From assembly GCF_006704125.1 (NCBI RefSeq), contig NZ_VIGH01000002.1, positions 248,001 to 312,000 on the forward strand: a stretch of DNA of 64,000 bases. The letters run 5' to 3'. The stretch is from Rhodococcus spelaei (GTDB taxonomy: Bacteria > Actinomycetota > Actinomycetes > Mycobacteriales > Mycobacteriaceae). The notes under the pieces are model-generated. The model was not told where the DNA came from. It searched no databases and worked only from the letters and a program-made list of their open reading frames with translations. Of the stretch, positions 40,380-48,466 are shown one piece after another. The stretch's first letter is position 1. Each line of letters begins with the position of its first letter. Made by a program: the position numbers and the translations under genes.

Positions 40380-41876
40380 TCAACGCCCGCCCGTGGTGGG
40401 CGCCGCCGCGAGAGTTACCTCGACGGTCTTCGGGTTCCCGCCGTTGGCATCGGTGTAGGTGACCTTGACCTTGTCGCCCGGGGCGTGCGAGCGGATGGCC
40501 GCGATCAGCGCGTCACCGCTGTCGATCATCCGGTCGTCGACCCGGGTGATCACCACACCCTTCGGGATGCCGGCCTGGTCGGCGGGGCCGCCCTGCGTGA
40601 CGTCCTGGACGCCCGCTCCGTGTGAGGTGTCCCGAGAGGACACCGACACCCCGACGATCGCCTGGCTGGCCTTGCCGGTCTTGGTCAACTCGTCCGCGAT
40701 GCGGCGGGCCTGGTCGACGGGGATCGCGAAGCCGAGTCCGATCGAGCCGCCCTGCTGTCCGCTGGCCGCCTCGCCGCCCAGGGTGGCGATCGCGGTGTTG
40801 ATGCCGATCAGCTTGCCGTCCATGTTCACCAGCGCGCCACCCGAGTTGCCGGGGTTGATCGCCGCGTCCGTCTGGATCGCGTCGATGACGGTGTTCTGGT
40901 TGCCGGACTCGCCGCTCGTGGAGACCGGGCGGTTGAGGGACGAGATGATGCCGCTGGTGACGGTGCCCGCGAGACCGAGTGGCGATCCGATCGCCACCAC
41001 CGGCTGCCCGACCTGCAGGTCGCCGGAGGTACCCAGCTCGATCGGGGTCAGGTCGTTGCGGCCGTCCACCTTGATGACGGCGATGTCCGAGGTCGGATCG
41101 GTGCCTACCAGTTTCGCGGTGGCGGTGGAGCCGTCGGCGAACGCGACCGCCAACTTCCCGTTCGGGCCGGCGCCCGCTGCCACGTGGTTGTTGGTCAGGA
41201 TCAGACCGTCGGAAGACAGGATGATGCCGGAGCCCTCACCCTCGGCGTTGCTGCCGGTGACCTGGATCTGCACCACGCTGGGCAGCACCTTCTGCGCGAC
41301 CGACTGCACCGAACCGGCCGGGGCGTTCGCGGTCTGGGTGGCGTTGGCCCGCGGGGAGTTGAGCGCGTTGGTCACCTGGCCGGAACCGCTCCCGTTGTTC
41401 GCGGACCAGGCGCCGACGGCGCCGCCGATGCCGCCGCTGACCAGCGCGAGCGCGATGGCGCCCGCGGCGATCGCGGTGCGTCCCGACTTCGGCTTGCCGG
41501 CGGTGCTCGGACCGACCGACACCGGAGCGGCCATGCCCGCGGTGGTCTGGCCGCCTGCGGTCGGGTACTGGGCGGTCGCGCCGTACGGGTCGTGCGGCTG
41601 CTGGTAGCCGCCGTACGGCGCCTGCTGGTAGCCGGACTGCTGGTAGGCCTGCTGCGGGTGCGCCGAGGTCGGGTGCGCGACGGTCGGGTACTGCTCGGTC
41701 GGATTGTGGGCCGCCGGGTTCACCGCGGTCTGGTCGTCCGACGGCGCCGACGGGGTGTGCGGCGGCTGACCGGCCGGGGTCTGGGTGTTCGGGGGCTGGG
41801 CATTCGGGGGCTGGGCATTCGGGGGCTGGGGCGCCCAGTGCGAATCCTGACCCTGGTTCTGCTGGTCGTCGCTCAT
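40380..41876 (-). CDS. pepD: HtrA-like membrane serine protease PepD
   Basis: 498 residues. A ~120-residue cytoplasmic N-terminus is rich in Pro/Gln/Asn/Tyr with three near-identical PPNAQ/PPNTQ repeats, then one span (TAIAAGAIALALVSGGIGGAVGAW), then a trypsin-like domain. Catalytic triad: His in LTNNHVAAG, Asp in SDIAVIKVDG, Ser in NPGNSGGAL. A C-terminal PDZ domain (GVVITRVDDRMIDSGDALI) follows. It degrades or refolds damaged exported proteins under envelope stress. ATG at 41876. Two TCTCAG repeats 87-103 bp upstream look like an MprA box, so control by the adjacent MprAB system is inferred. Confidence 0.95.
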   Translation of the reverse strand: MSDDQQNQGQDSHWAPQPPNAQPPNAQPPNTQTPAGQPPHTPSAPSDDQTAVNPAAHNPTEQYPTVAHPTSAHPQQAYQQSGYQQAPYGGYQQPHDPYGATAQYPTAGGQTTAGMAAPVSVGPSTAGKPKSGRTAIAAGAIALALVSGGIGGAVGAWSANNGSGSGQVTNALNSPRANATQTANAPAGSVQSVAQKVLPSVVQIQVTGSNAEGEGSGIILSSDGLILTNNHVAAGAGPNGKLAVAFADGSTATAKLVGTDPTSDIAVIKVDGRNDLTPIELGTSGDLQVGQPVVAIGSPLGLAGTVTSGIISSLNRPVSTSGESGNQNTVIDAIQTDAAINPGNSGGALVNMDGKLIGINTAIATLGGEAASGQQGGSIGLGFAIPVDQARRIADELTKTGKASQAIVGVSVSSRDTSHGAGVQDVTQGGPADQAGIPKGVVITRVDDRMIDSGDALIAAIRSHAPGDKVKVTYTDANGGNPKTVEVTLAAAPTTGGR

Positions 41877-41962
41877 GGCTGTGTGGTGTCCGTTCTCCCC
41901 TGCGCACCCGCGCGGGCACGCTTCGAATTCGATCTCGTTGTCCCCAAGCCTGCACGCGCGTT

Positions 41963-41979
41963 CTGAGAGAGGCCTGAGA
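41963..41979 (-). promoter_or_regulatory. MprA-box-like direct repeat upstream of pepD
   Basis: On the minus strand TCTCAG-N5-TCTCAG, start-to-start 11 bp. The same pattern occurs upstream of mprA at 44220-44247. Mycobacterial MprA binds loosely conserved direct repeats of this type. The site overlaps the end of mprB's coding region boundary region just before its stop at 41988. Confidence 0.65.
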
Positions 41980-41987
41980 CCCACCTA

Positions 41988-43511
41988 TCAGTTTGCCGAG
42001 ATCCTGTTGTCAGCACGACCATCCGCGACGAAATCGGCCTCGCCGGGAAGCACGATCGTGATCAGGGCCCCGCCGCGGACGGACTCCCCCGCGGTGACCG
42101 TGCCGCCGTGCTTGACGACCACCTGCCGGACGATCGCCAGCCCCAGCCCCGATCCGGGCATCGACCGCGCGGCGGTCGCACGGTGGAACCGCTCGAACAC
42201 CAGTTGCCGGTCCTCGGGCGGGATTCCCGGTCCCGCGTCGTCGACGGTCAGCGCGAGGTGGCCTGCGTCCAACTGTCGCATCCGCACCCGCACCTGCGCA
42301 CCCGGCGGGCTCCACTTCGCCGCGTTGTCGAGCACGTTGAGCACGGCTCGCGCCAGCCCGGCACCGTCGCCGTAGACGAACCACGGCACGGTCTCGACCT
42401 CGAAGTCGACCTCGTTGCGTCGCCGGCGGGCCCGCTCGAGCGAACGCTCCACCGTCTCGGCGACGTCGATTCGCTCGTGCACCGTCTCCGGCGCGTCCTC
42501 GCGGGCCAGGTCGACCAGGTCGCCGACCAGCGTGGACAGTTCCTCGATCTGGGCGATCACGTCCGCGCGCAGTTCCGCCATGTCCTCGTCCGGAATGCGG
42601 GGAGCGCCGGGTCGTCCGGACGCGATGAGGAGTTCCATGTTGGTGCGCAACGAGGTCAGCGGCGTCCGCAGCTCGTGCCCGGCGTCGGCGACGAGTCGGC
42701 TCTGCCGGTCCCGCGACTCGGCCAGCGCCCGCAGCATCGTGTTGAACGAGACCGTCAGTCGGGCGAGTTCGTCGTTGCCGGTCACCGGGATCGGGGTGAG
42801 GTCGTCGGTGCGCGCCACCCGTTCGGCGGCCGCCGTCAGCCGGGCGATGGGCCGTAAACCGGTGCGGCCCACCGCCATACCGGCGAGCGCGGCCAGCCCG
42901 ACACCACAGCCGCCGACGACGAACAGCACCCAGGCGAGCCGGTCGAGCACTTCCCCGGTCGGCGCCAGTCGTTGCGCGATCACCAGGGTGCTGCCGACAT
43001 TCGTCTTCTGCGTCAGCACCCGCTGTCCTTCGATGGTGCGCAGCGCGGAATCGTGTTCGCCTCGGGCGACGGACATCTCGGCGTCGCCGATGGGCGCGTT
43101 CGAGCCCGGCGGCATGTACACCTTCAGGTCCGGGAAGATCAGCGCGACGCTGATGTCGTTGGAGTAGAAGGTGGCCAGAGAGATGGAGCGGAAGTCGAGG
43201 GCGTCGAGGTTGTTGTCGATCAGGGTGGCCGAGCGGCTGCGCAACTGCGAGTCGACCTCGTTGTACAGCGCGCGCGAGACCACCGCGTAGGCGGCGATCG
43301 CCATGACCGCCACCGCGATTGCCACCACCGAGGCGGCGAGAAGGGTGACCCGCCAGCGCAGTGACACCGACCGGGTCAGCGGCATCGGCGGGCGCATCTC
43401 GGGCATCGGCGTCGGCTCACCGAACGTGGTGCCGGGTGCCGGGTTCTCTGCGGGTGTGTCCGACGCGGCGACCTTGTGCGCCGTCGCGCCGCGTCCGAAG
43501 GGTGCGACCAT
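41988..43511 (-). CDS. mprB: Sensor histidine kinase MprB
   Basis: 507 residues. Span 1 (VTLLAASVVAIAVAVMAIAAYAVV), a ~130-residue extracytoplasmic sensor, span 2 (LAWVLFVVGGCGVGLAALAGMAV), HAMP (GLRPIARLTAAAERVARTDDL), HisKA with VADAGHELRTPLTSLRTN, and HATPase blocks VLNVLDNAAKWSP, DDAGPGIPPED and GSGLGLAIVRQVV. It senses envelope stress and phosphorylates MprA; in M. tuberculosis its sensor domain is bound by DnaK. ATG at 43511 overlaps the mprA stop as TGATG, so translation is coupled. Confidence 0.95.
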   Translation of the reverse strand: MVAPFGRGATAHKVAASDTPAENPAPGTTFGEPTPMPEMRPPMPLTRSVSLRWRVTLLAASVVAIAVAVMAIAAYAVVSRALYNEVDSQLRSRSATLIDNNLDALDFRSISLATFYSNDISVALIFPDLKVYMPPGSNAPIGDAEMSVARGEHDSALRTIEGQRVLTQKTNVGSTLVIAQRLAPTGEVLDRLAWVLFVVGGCGVGLAALAGMAVGRTGLRPIARLTAAAERVARTDDLTPIPVTGNDELARLTVSFNTMLRALAESRDRQSRLVADAGHELRTPLTSLRTNMELLIASGRPGAPRIPDEDMAELRADVIAQIEELSTLVGDLVDLAREDAPETVHERIDVAETVERSLERARRRRNEVDFEVETVPWFVYGDGAGLARAVLNVLDNAAKWSPPGAQVRVRMRQLDAGHLALTVDDAGPGIPPEDRQLVFERFHRATAARSMPGSGLGLAIVRQVVVKHGGTVTAGESVRGGALITIVLPGEADFVADGRADNRISAN

Positions 43512-44203
43512 CACGGGGGCGTCTCCCGCAGCACGTAGCCGACACCGCGGACGGTGTGAATCAGCCTCGGCTCGCCATCGGCCTCGGTCTTGCGTCGCAG
43601 GTACCCGACGTACACCTCGAGCGCGTTACCGGAGGTCGGGAAGTCGTAACCCCACACCTCCTCGAGGATGCGGCTGCGGCTGAGCACCCGGCGCGGGTTC
43701 GCCAGCAGCATCTCCAGCAGGGAGAACTCGGTGCGGGTCAGACTGATCGAGCGCCCCTTCCGGGTGACCTCGCGGGTGACCGGATCGAGGGTGAGGTCTT
43801 CGAAGCACATCGTCTCCGAGTCCGCGCCCGGCTCGGGGGCGGCCCGCCGCAGCAGCGCACGCAGTCGGGCGAGCAACTCCTCGAGGGCGAACGGTTTCGG
43901 CAGGTAGTCGTCGGCGCCCGCGTCCAGACCCGCGACCCGTTCGGAGACCGAGTCCCGCGCGGTCAGCACCAGGATCGGCAGGTCGTCACCCGCGCTGCGC
44001 AGCCGGCGGCACACCTCGAGCCCGTCGAGGCGGGGCATCATCACGTCGAGCACGAGGGCATCGGGCCTGTTCGCGGCGATCTTCTCGAGCGCGTCGAGCC
44101 CGTCGACGGCGAGGTCGACGGTGTAACCGTTGAAGGTGAGGGAGCGGCGGAGCGATTCCCGCACGGCACGGTCGTCGTCGACCACCAATATGCGCATGCT
44201 CAT
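43511..44203 (-). CDS. mprA: OmpR-family response regulator MprA
   Basis: 230 residues. Receiver: [33 protein letters not shown] with the phospho-Asp, [10 protein letters not shown] and [15 protein letters not shown]. The OmpR-type winged helix has [36 protein letters not shown] and [15 protein letters not shown]. It controls envelope stress, sigma factor and protease genes in mycobacteria. ATG at 44203 (MSMRIL). Three CTCAG-type repeats at 11-bp spacing lie directly upstream, indicating autoregulation. Confidence 0.95.
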   Translation of the reverse strand: MSMRILVVDDDRAVRESLRRSLTFNGYTVDLAVDGLDALEKIAANRPDALVLDVMMPRLDGLEVCRRLRSAGDDLPILVLTARDSVSERVAGLDAGADDYLPKPFALEELLARLRALLRRAAPEPGADSETMCFEDLTLDPVTREVTRKGRSISLTRTEFSLLEMLLANPRRVLSRSRILEEVWGYDFPTSGNALEVYVGYLRRKTEADGEPRLIHTVRGVGYVLRETPP

Positions 44204-44219
44204 AGTTTCTACCTGTGAA

Positions 44220-44247
44220 CTGAGATCCGGCTGAGAGGTCGCTGAGG
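44220..44247 (-). promoter_or_regulatory. MprA-box-like triple direct repeat upstream of mprA
   Basis: On the plus strand CTGAGA (44220), CTGAGA (44231) and CTGAGG (44242) occur at exact 11-bp intervals, i.e. TCTCAG-type repeats on the minus strand, 17-44 bp before the mprA start. This is helical phasing expected of a response-regulator dimer array. Confidence 0.7.
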
Positions 44248-44276
44248 CGTGTCGGTGGAGATCGTGTCCGACGGGA

Positions 44277-44888
44277 TCAGTCGTCGACCAGACGCGGTCC
44301 GGGCAGACTCCAGTGACGCCACAGGGCAACCAGCCGGATCGCCGACGCCGAGATCGTCCCCACGACGAGTGCGATGTCGGTGTTCAGTCCCAGGCCCGAA
44401 CAGGCCACCACGGCCGTCGACCCGATCAGCGCGGGTATCGCGTACAGGTCGCGCTGAAGCAGCAGTGGGATCTCGTTGACAAGAACGTCGCGCAGGACGC
44501 CGCCGCCGATCGCCGTGGTCGCGCCGATCAGGCAGGCCGCCTGACCGCTGGCGCCCGCGTCCAGCGCGATGGCCGCGCCGCTGCTCGCGAACAGCCCCAT
44601 CCCGACGGCGTCGAGCACCAGGATCTCGCGGCGCAGCCGTCGGACCGCGGCATGCAGGAAGAACACCACCAGCGAGGTGAGCACTGCGGTGGTGAAGAAC
44701 CTCCAGGTGTTCAGGGAGGTCGGTGGGGTGATGCCGAGCAGGACGTCGCGCAGGACGCCGCCGCCGATGGCCGTGAACACCCCGATCAGGCAGACCCCGA
44801 AGATGTCGAGTCGCTTGCTCACCGCGACCAGCGAACCGGACGCCGCGAAGGCCACGACACCGATCAACTCGACAATCTTCAGCAGCAC
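44277..44888 (-). CDS. TRIC/YicG-family (UPF0126) membrane protein
   Basis: 203 residues with seven spans formed by two tandem three-span repeats plus one. Each repeat has the glycine motif: [18 protein letters not shown] in the first half and [17 protein letters not shown] in the second. This is the prokaryotic trimeric intracellular cation channel (TRIC) family, K+-permeable channels; some members are linked to glycine uptake. GTG at 44888. It lies upstream of mprA in the same direction, with 73 bp between them. Confidence 0.85.
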   Translation of the reverse strand: MLLKIVELIGVVAFAASGSLVAVSKRLDIFGVCLIGVFTAIGGGVLRDVLLGITPPTSLNTWRFFTTAVLTSLVVFFLHAAVRRLRREILVLDAVGMGLFASSGAAIALDAGASGQAACLIGATTAIGGGVLRDVLVNEIPLLLQRDLYAIPALIGSTAVVACSGLGLNTDIALVVGTISASAIRLVALWRHWSLPGPRLVDD

Positions 44889-44974
44889 CGGTCCAGGGTG
44901 TCACGGCGCACGACGGAAATACCGCTACCGCCGCGCCCGGAGTTCCCGACGGTCCTCCACCACCGGGTCCGCGG

Positions 44975-45082
44975 TCAAGACGGCTCCGGATCGCTCACCG
45001 GGCGCCGGGTGAGAAACCGCGTGCCCGTACTCCCGTCCTGGAAGACCACTGGGTGGTGGTCGGGATGGATGCTCTCCTTCAT
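44975..45082 (-). pseudogene. rpmE2: Truncated type-B ribosomal protein L31 gene
   Basis: A 35-codon ORF starts at ATG 45082 (ATGA overlap with the upstream cobW-like stop) and reads MKESIHPDHHPVVFQDGSTG followed by TRFLTRR. This matches the first third of zinc-independent L31 (typically about 80-90 aa, MK-GIHP-Y-PVVF-D-STG--FLTRS). The frame then ends in PVSDPEPS. The rest of L31 (WEDGxxYPLVxxDV, SHPFWTG) is absent in all three frames downstream. A shift of frame opens another 25 codons without L31 likeness. Probably a decayed member of the zinc-starvation set; a shortened functional peptide is possible. Confidence 0.65.
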
Positions 45083-46326
45083 GCCGTGCCCTCTCTCTTG
45101 ACGTCGCTGTACGGCGATTCGCTTGCCTCGCAAGGATCTTGGTGCCACTGACCGAACGGGTCCGACCACGTCGGCCAGTGGGTCTGGCGGTCGAGTTCCT
45201 CGTCGGTGACCAGCGCCCACTGCAGTGCGCGGTCGATGTCGGTCGGGTCGGCGGCGTGCGCGAGCACCACCAGCGACACGTCGCGATCCCCGAACCGCTC
45301 GTCCCAGCGCATGGCCGCCATCGCCCGCCGCGCGGTCGGCTCCCCTTCCTGCTGGTCGGGCGTCATCGCGGCGAGCCATCGCCCGCCGTCGCCGACGCGC
45401 AGTCCCCCGCCCGCCGATTCGAGCCAGAGCACCCGGTCCGGTTGGGTGGCCAGCCACAGCCGGCCGCGCGCGGTGACGACGCCGTCGAGCAGGACGTCGA
45501 GCGCCTCGTGCAGACGCTCGGGATGGAACGGACGCTCGGCGGCGAACTCGACCAGGGTCACACCGCAGTCCGTGGCCAGCGGCGGCTGCCCGCGGAGCAA
45601 CGGCGCGTGCGCATCGGCGGCGGCGCCGCGCCTGGCGCCGGCGGGGATCCGGGCGAGCAGACGCGGCGCGTCCGGGGCGAGGTCGTCGCCGATCCAGTCG
45701 ATCGGCGCGGTGGGGGCCAGCCGGGCCAGCACCGCGTGCAGTCGGGCCTGGTTCCACCCGTCCGCGCCCGCCCCGGCGACGACCAGCGCGTCCGCGCACC
45801 CGACCTGTCCGACGACGACCTGGGCGACGGTGCGCTCGTCGTCGCCGACGCCGAGTCCGAGCTCGAGCAGGGTCCGGTCACCGGTGGCGTCGTCGAGCCA
45901 GCTGTCGGCGTCGACGCAGGCGATGACGGCCTCGATCCGCACGTCCCTCGACGCGGGGCCGTCGAGTTGCCCGACCACACCCTCGACGACCACCTCCTCG
46001 ACCGCCCGGCACAGCGACTCCGGTTCGAGCGTCCGATCCAACTGCACCGCGATACGTCGCACCGAGCTGCGCGCATGCAGTCGTCGCAGCAGCGGCAGCA
46101 GGTCCTCGCGCAGCGTGCAGGACACGCAGCCGTGCGCGAGCTCGAGGACGGTGGTCCGGGCACGTCCGTCCGGGTCGGTCACGGTGCGGCGCACCACCCC
46201 CTCCCCGAGCCGGCTCAGGTCGTGATGAATCAGCACTGTCCCGTCCGCAAGCAATGACCGTGCGGTGGTCTCGGCGACATCCGACCAGCCCGCGACCACC
46301 ACGAGCGGCGTTCGTCCGTCCGTCAC
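45079..46326 (-). CDS. CobW-family protein of the zinc-starvation ribosome operon (Mrf/Rv0106-like)
   Basis: 415 residues. It resembles COG0523/CobW GTPases but the Walker A loop is degenerate: LVVVAGWSDVAETTARSLL where GxxGSGKTT is expected. The metal motif GCVSCTLREDLL (GCxxC) is kept, and the C-terminal CobW domain has RPFHPERLHEALDVLL, RGRLWLATQPDRVLWLESAG and ADPTDIDRALQWALV. This matches my memory of mycobacterial Rv0106 and the Mrf family; Mrf helps recruit the hibernation factor to zinc-poor ribosomes. GTG at 46326 with AAAGGG. Divergent from rpmB with two Zur-like boxes between, so induction by zinc depletion is inferred. Confidence 0.85.
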   Translation of the reverse strand: MTDGRTPLVVVAGWSDVAETTARSLLADGTVLIHHDLSRLGEGVVRRTVTDPDGRARTTVLELAHGCVSCTLREDLLPLLRRLHARSSVRRIAVQLDRTLEPESLCRAVEEVVVEGVVGQLDGPASRDVRIEAVIACVDADSWLDDATGDRTLLELGLGVGDDERTVAQVVVGQVGCADALVVAGAGADGWNQARLHAVLARLAPTAPIDWIGDDLAPDAPRLLARIPAGARRGAAADAHAPLLRGQPPLATDCGVTLVEFAAERPFHPERLHEALDVLLDGVVTARGRLWLATQPDRVLWLESAGGGLRVGDGGRWLAAMTPDQQEGEPTARRAMAAMRWDERFGDRDVSLVVLAHAADPTDIDRALQWALVTDEELDRQTHWPTWSDPFGQWHQDPCEASESPYSDVKREGTA

Positions 46327-46340
46327 TGCAACACCCTTTC

Positions 46341-46353
46341 GACAACGATTGTC
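46341..46353. promoter_or_regulatory. Zur-box-like palindrome, cobW side
   Basis: GACAACGATTGTC is a perfect odd palindrome (GACAA-CGA-TTGTC) 15 bp before the cobW-like GTG. Centre and flanks resemble actinobacterial Zur/Fur sites (TGAxAATxATTxTCA). Confidence 0.6.
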
Positions 46354-46394
46354 ATTAACTGGAAGTGACGCTACAGTGAGAACCGGCCATTGTC

Positions 46395-46406
46395 GAAAAT
46401 GATTTC
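46395..46406. promoter_or_regulatory. Zur-box-like motif, rpmB side
   Basis: GAAAATGATTTC lies 20 bp before the rpmB ATG and matches the core of the actinobacterial Zur consensus TGAAAATCATTTTCA with the extended form CGAAAATGATTTCCA. Together with the box at 46341 it covers both divergent promoters. Confidence 0.65.
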
Positions 46407-46425
46407 CATTAGCAAGGAGGCCGCG

Positions 46426-46662
46426 ATGTCGGCGCACTGCCAGGTCACCGGACGCACGCCGAGTTTCGGCAGGTCCGTCTCTCACTCGCACACCCGAACC
46501 AGCCGGCGCTGGGACCCGAACATCCAGCGCAAGACCTACTACCTACCCAGCGAACGACGGCGGATCACGTTGAGCGTCTCCGCCAAGGGCATCAAGACCA
46601 TCGACCGCGACGGCATCGAGGCCGTCGTCGCCCGGCTGCGCACCCAGGGGGTTCGGCTGTAA
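46426..46662 (+). CDS. rpmB: 50S ribosomal protein L28, zinc-independent paralogue
   Basis: 78 residues: [20 protein letters not shown], then [20 protein letters not shown] and [20 protein letters not shown]28 binds 23S rRNA in the large subunit. The zinc-binding CxxC pairs of the primary L28 are missing; only Cys5 remains, so this is the C-minus form used when zinc is scarce. ATG at 46426 with AAGGAGG at 6 nt. First gene of rpmB-rpmG-rpsN-rpsR, behind a Zur-like box; TAATG overlap with rpmG. Confidence 0.95.
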   Translation: MSAHCQVTGRTPSFGRSVSHSHTRTSRRWDPNIQRKTYYLPSERRRITLSVSAKGIKTIDRDGIEAVVARLRTQGVRL

Positions 46663-46826
46663 TGGCACGGAACGAGACCCGTCCGATCGTCAAGCTGAAG
46701 TCCACCGCCGGCACCGGCTTCACCTATGTCACTCGCAAGAACCGCCGTAACGACCCGGACCGACTGGTGCTGCGCAAGTACGACCCGGCGGCACGCAAGC
46801 ACGTCGATTTCCGGGAAGAGCGGTAG
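46662..46826 (+). CDS. rpmG: 50S ribosomal protein L33, zinc-independent paralogue
   Basis: 54 residues: [38 protein letters not shown]. There is no cysteine at all, whereas zinc-binding L33 has four. ATG at 46662 overlaps the rpmB stop (TAATG), so translation is coupled. Expected to replace the zinc-binding L33 in the large subunit during zinc starvation. Confidence 0.95.
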   Translation: MARNETRPIVKLKSTAGTGFTYVTRKNRRNDPDRLVLRKYDPAARKHVDFREER

Positions 46827-46828
46827 GC

Positions 46829-47134
46829 ATGGCCAAGAAGTCCATGATCGCGAAGAACGAGCAACGGAAGGCCGTCGTCACCCGGTACGCCGAGCGTCGC
46901 ACCGAACTGAAGGAGACGATTCGGCGGCCGTCCACCCCGGCCGACGACCGCGCTGCGGCCCTGGCCGCCCTGCAGCGTCTGCCGCGCGACGCGAGTCCGG
47001 TACGATTGCGAAATCGTGACGCTGCGGACGGACGTCCGCGAGGTCACCTACGGAAGTTCGGCCTGTCCCGTGTGCGCATGCGCGAGATGGCCCATCGTGG
47101 GGAACTGCCAGGCGTCCGCAAGTCCAGCTGGTAA
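46829..47134 (+). CDS. rpsN: 30S ribosomal protein S14, zinc-independent long form
   Basis: 101 residues, the long C-minus S14 form; the zinc-binding S14 of actinobacteria is about 61 residues. [40 protein letters not shown] and [20 protein letters not shown] are the family blocks, with no CxxC. Starts 2 bp after the rpmG stop. Replaces zinc-dependent S14 in the head of the 30S subunit. Confidence 0.95.
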   Translation: MAKKSMIAKNEQRKAVVTRYAERRTELKETIRRPSTPADDRAAALAALQRLPRDASPVRLRNRDAADGRPRGHLRKFGLSRVRMREMAHRGELPGVRKSSW

Positions 47135-47153
47135 TCGAGCCGTAAGGGAAGCA

Positions 47154-47411
47154 ATGGCAGTCAAGAGAGCCCCGTCGAAGAAGCCCCGCGGCGCTGACGC
47201 GGGCCGCAAGCCCAAGAAGAACCCGCTCTTCGCGGCGAAGATCGAGCACGTCGACTACAAGGACGTGAACCTGCTCCGCACGTTCATCTCCGACCGCGGC
47301 AAGATCCGCAGCCGTCGCGTCACCGGCCTGACCCCGCAGCAGCAGCGTCAGGTCGCCGTCGCGGTGAAGAACGCCCGTGAGATGGCCCTGCTGCCGTTCA
47401 CGAGCCGGTAG
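47154..47411 (+). CDS. rpsR: 30S ribosomal protein S18, zinc-independent paralogue
   Basis: 85 residues: basic N-terminus [21 protein letters not shown], then [20 protein letters not shown] and [20 protein letters not shown]. It has no cysteine. S18 sits on the 30S platform near S6. Last gene of the operon, ended by a strong T-rich terminator at 47427. Confidence 0.95.
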   Translation: MAVKRAPSKKPRGADAGRKPKKNPLFAAKIEHVDYKDVNLLRTFISDRGKIRSRRVTGLTPQQQRQVAVAVKNAREMALLPFTSR

Positions 47412-47426
47412 CCAGTCACACGCACC

Positions 47427-47465
47427 AGAAAGGCCGCGCAGTCCTGAAGACTGCGCGGCCTTTCT
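47427..47465 (+). terminator. Terminator of the zinc-independent ribosomal protein operon
   Basis: AGAAAGGCCGCGCAGTC (47427-47443) and GACTGCGCGGCCTTTCT (47449-47465) pair perfectly over 17 bp with a 5-nt loop; the 3' arm itself ends in a short U-run (CCUUUCU). Confidence 0.92.
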
Positions 47466-47498
47466 GCATCCCCCGCCGGTCGCGGAGTGCCCGTCCGG

Positions 47499-47563
47499 CC
47501 GCCGAGTGTGCACCTACCGGCGCCCGCTCTCGGCCGATGCTCCGGCAACTGCACGCTCGGCGG
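47499..47563 (+). repeat. 64-65 bp palindromic-ended dispersed repeat, copy 1 (diverged)
   Basis: Starts CCGCCGAGTGTGCACCT and ends GCACGCTCGGCGG, with CGGCCGATGCTCCGGCAACT inside. It lies between the rpsR terminator and the stop of the next minus-strand gene. One base differs in the right arm (GCACGC for GCACAC), so the hairpin is imperfect. Confidence 0.75.
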
Positions 47564-48358
47564 TCAGCTGCGGACCACCGCGCGCAGGGCGGGGGCGATC
47601 ACGTCGTCGAGTCGGTCCCACGGCACCGTCACCACGACCAGCCCGGCGGCGTGCGGACCGACCTGGTAGTCGGCGAAGTGAATCTCCATGCCCGCCGGCG
47701 TCGGAATCCAGTTCGCGAAGTTGGCCTCGGCCGGTTCGATCCCGGACCGTTCGAAGCCCTCGCCGACCGCGGTGGCGGGCAGCAGTCGGGCCGACTCCTC
47801 CGACAGTCGCTGCAGTCCCGCATGCAGGTCGGGAAACAGTCCCCCGAGGGTGATCGGCTGCGCGCTGTCCGCGTCGATCACCACCGTCGCCACCAGAGGT
47901 GTCGGGTGCGCACCGGGTGGGTCGGCATTCCACGAGGTGACCAGCAAGCCGGCCACAACCCGGGTGCCGATGTGCGCGACCTTCGACTCGTCGCGACCTT
48001 CCAGGGTGAACCGTTCCCCCGCCGAGCCGTCGATCTGGTCCTGCAACGCCGCGTGCACGGACTGGTTGAACTCCGCCGCGACGGCAGGGTCGCCACCGGC
48101 GACCTGCGGCAGCACAACGTCGTAGCGGACCCGACCGTTGTCGCCCGTCACGCGAGTGGTGGTCGCGGTGTACGCCGTCGAAGCGGCGGACGGCTCGGAG
48201 GTCCCGCCCACCGAGGCGGTCGACTCGGCCGAGACAGACTGGGCGCTCGGCACCGGCGCTGCGGTCCCACCGGTGTCGGAGGAGCAGCCGGCGGCACCGA
48301 GCAGCACTGCGGCCGCGATCGGGACAACTCGTCGTGTGAGCGTGCCTGAGTTCGCCAT
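47564..48358 (-). CDS. Lipoprotein with RsiV/DUF3298-like domain
   Basis: 264 residues. Signal sequence RRVVPIAAAVLLGAAGCSSD with a lipobox (LGAAGC). After a Ser/Thr-rich linker the mature part has YDVVLPQVAGGDPAVAAEFN, LVTSWNADPPGAHPTPLVAT, ITLGGLFPDLHAGLQRL and the C-terminal EIHFADYQVGPHAAGLVVVT, the pattern of DUF3298/RsiV-type domains that bind lysozyme or wall ligands in some bacteria. ATG at 48358 with GAGG. The stop abuts repeat copy 1. Ligand unknown. Confidence 0.78.
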   Translation of the reverse strand: MANSGTLTRRVVPIAAAVLLGAAGCSSDTGGTAAPVPSAQSVSAESTASVGGTSEPSAASTAYTATTTRVTGDNGRVRYDVVLPQVAGGDPAVAAEFNQSVHAALQDQIDGSAGERFTLEGRDESKVAHIGTRVVAGLLVTSWNADPPGAHPTPLVATVVIDADSAQPITLGGLFPDLHAGLQRLSEESARLLPATAVGEGFERSGIEPAEANFANWIPTPAGMEIHFADYQVGPHAAGLVVVTVPWDRLDDVIAPALRAVVRS

Positions 48359-48466
48359 GGAGCAATCCTCGAGGCAAGGCGATGCAACGGCAAGGTGACG
48401 CGCGGTGAAGTCATTCGCGCAGCTACCGACTAGACTCCTGGGGGTTGTTCTCCAGGAGGTTCGCGG

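Noticed and set aside
41760-41840. Tandem repeat that might be a CRISPR or phase-variable tract
   Set aside because: It is a 15-bp codon repeat (PPNAQ) inside the disordered N-terminus of pepD, in frame and too short for CRISPR.
44916-45000. Frameshifted continuation of L31 after codon 27
   Set aside because: A shifted frame gives about 25 more codons, but none of the L31 C-terminal motifs appear, so a simple frameshift does not restore the gene.
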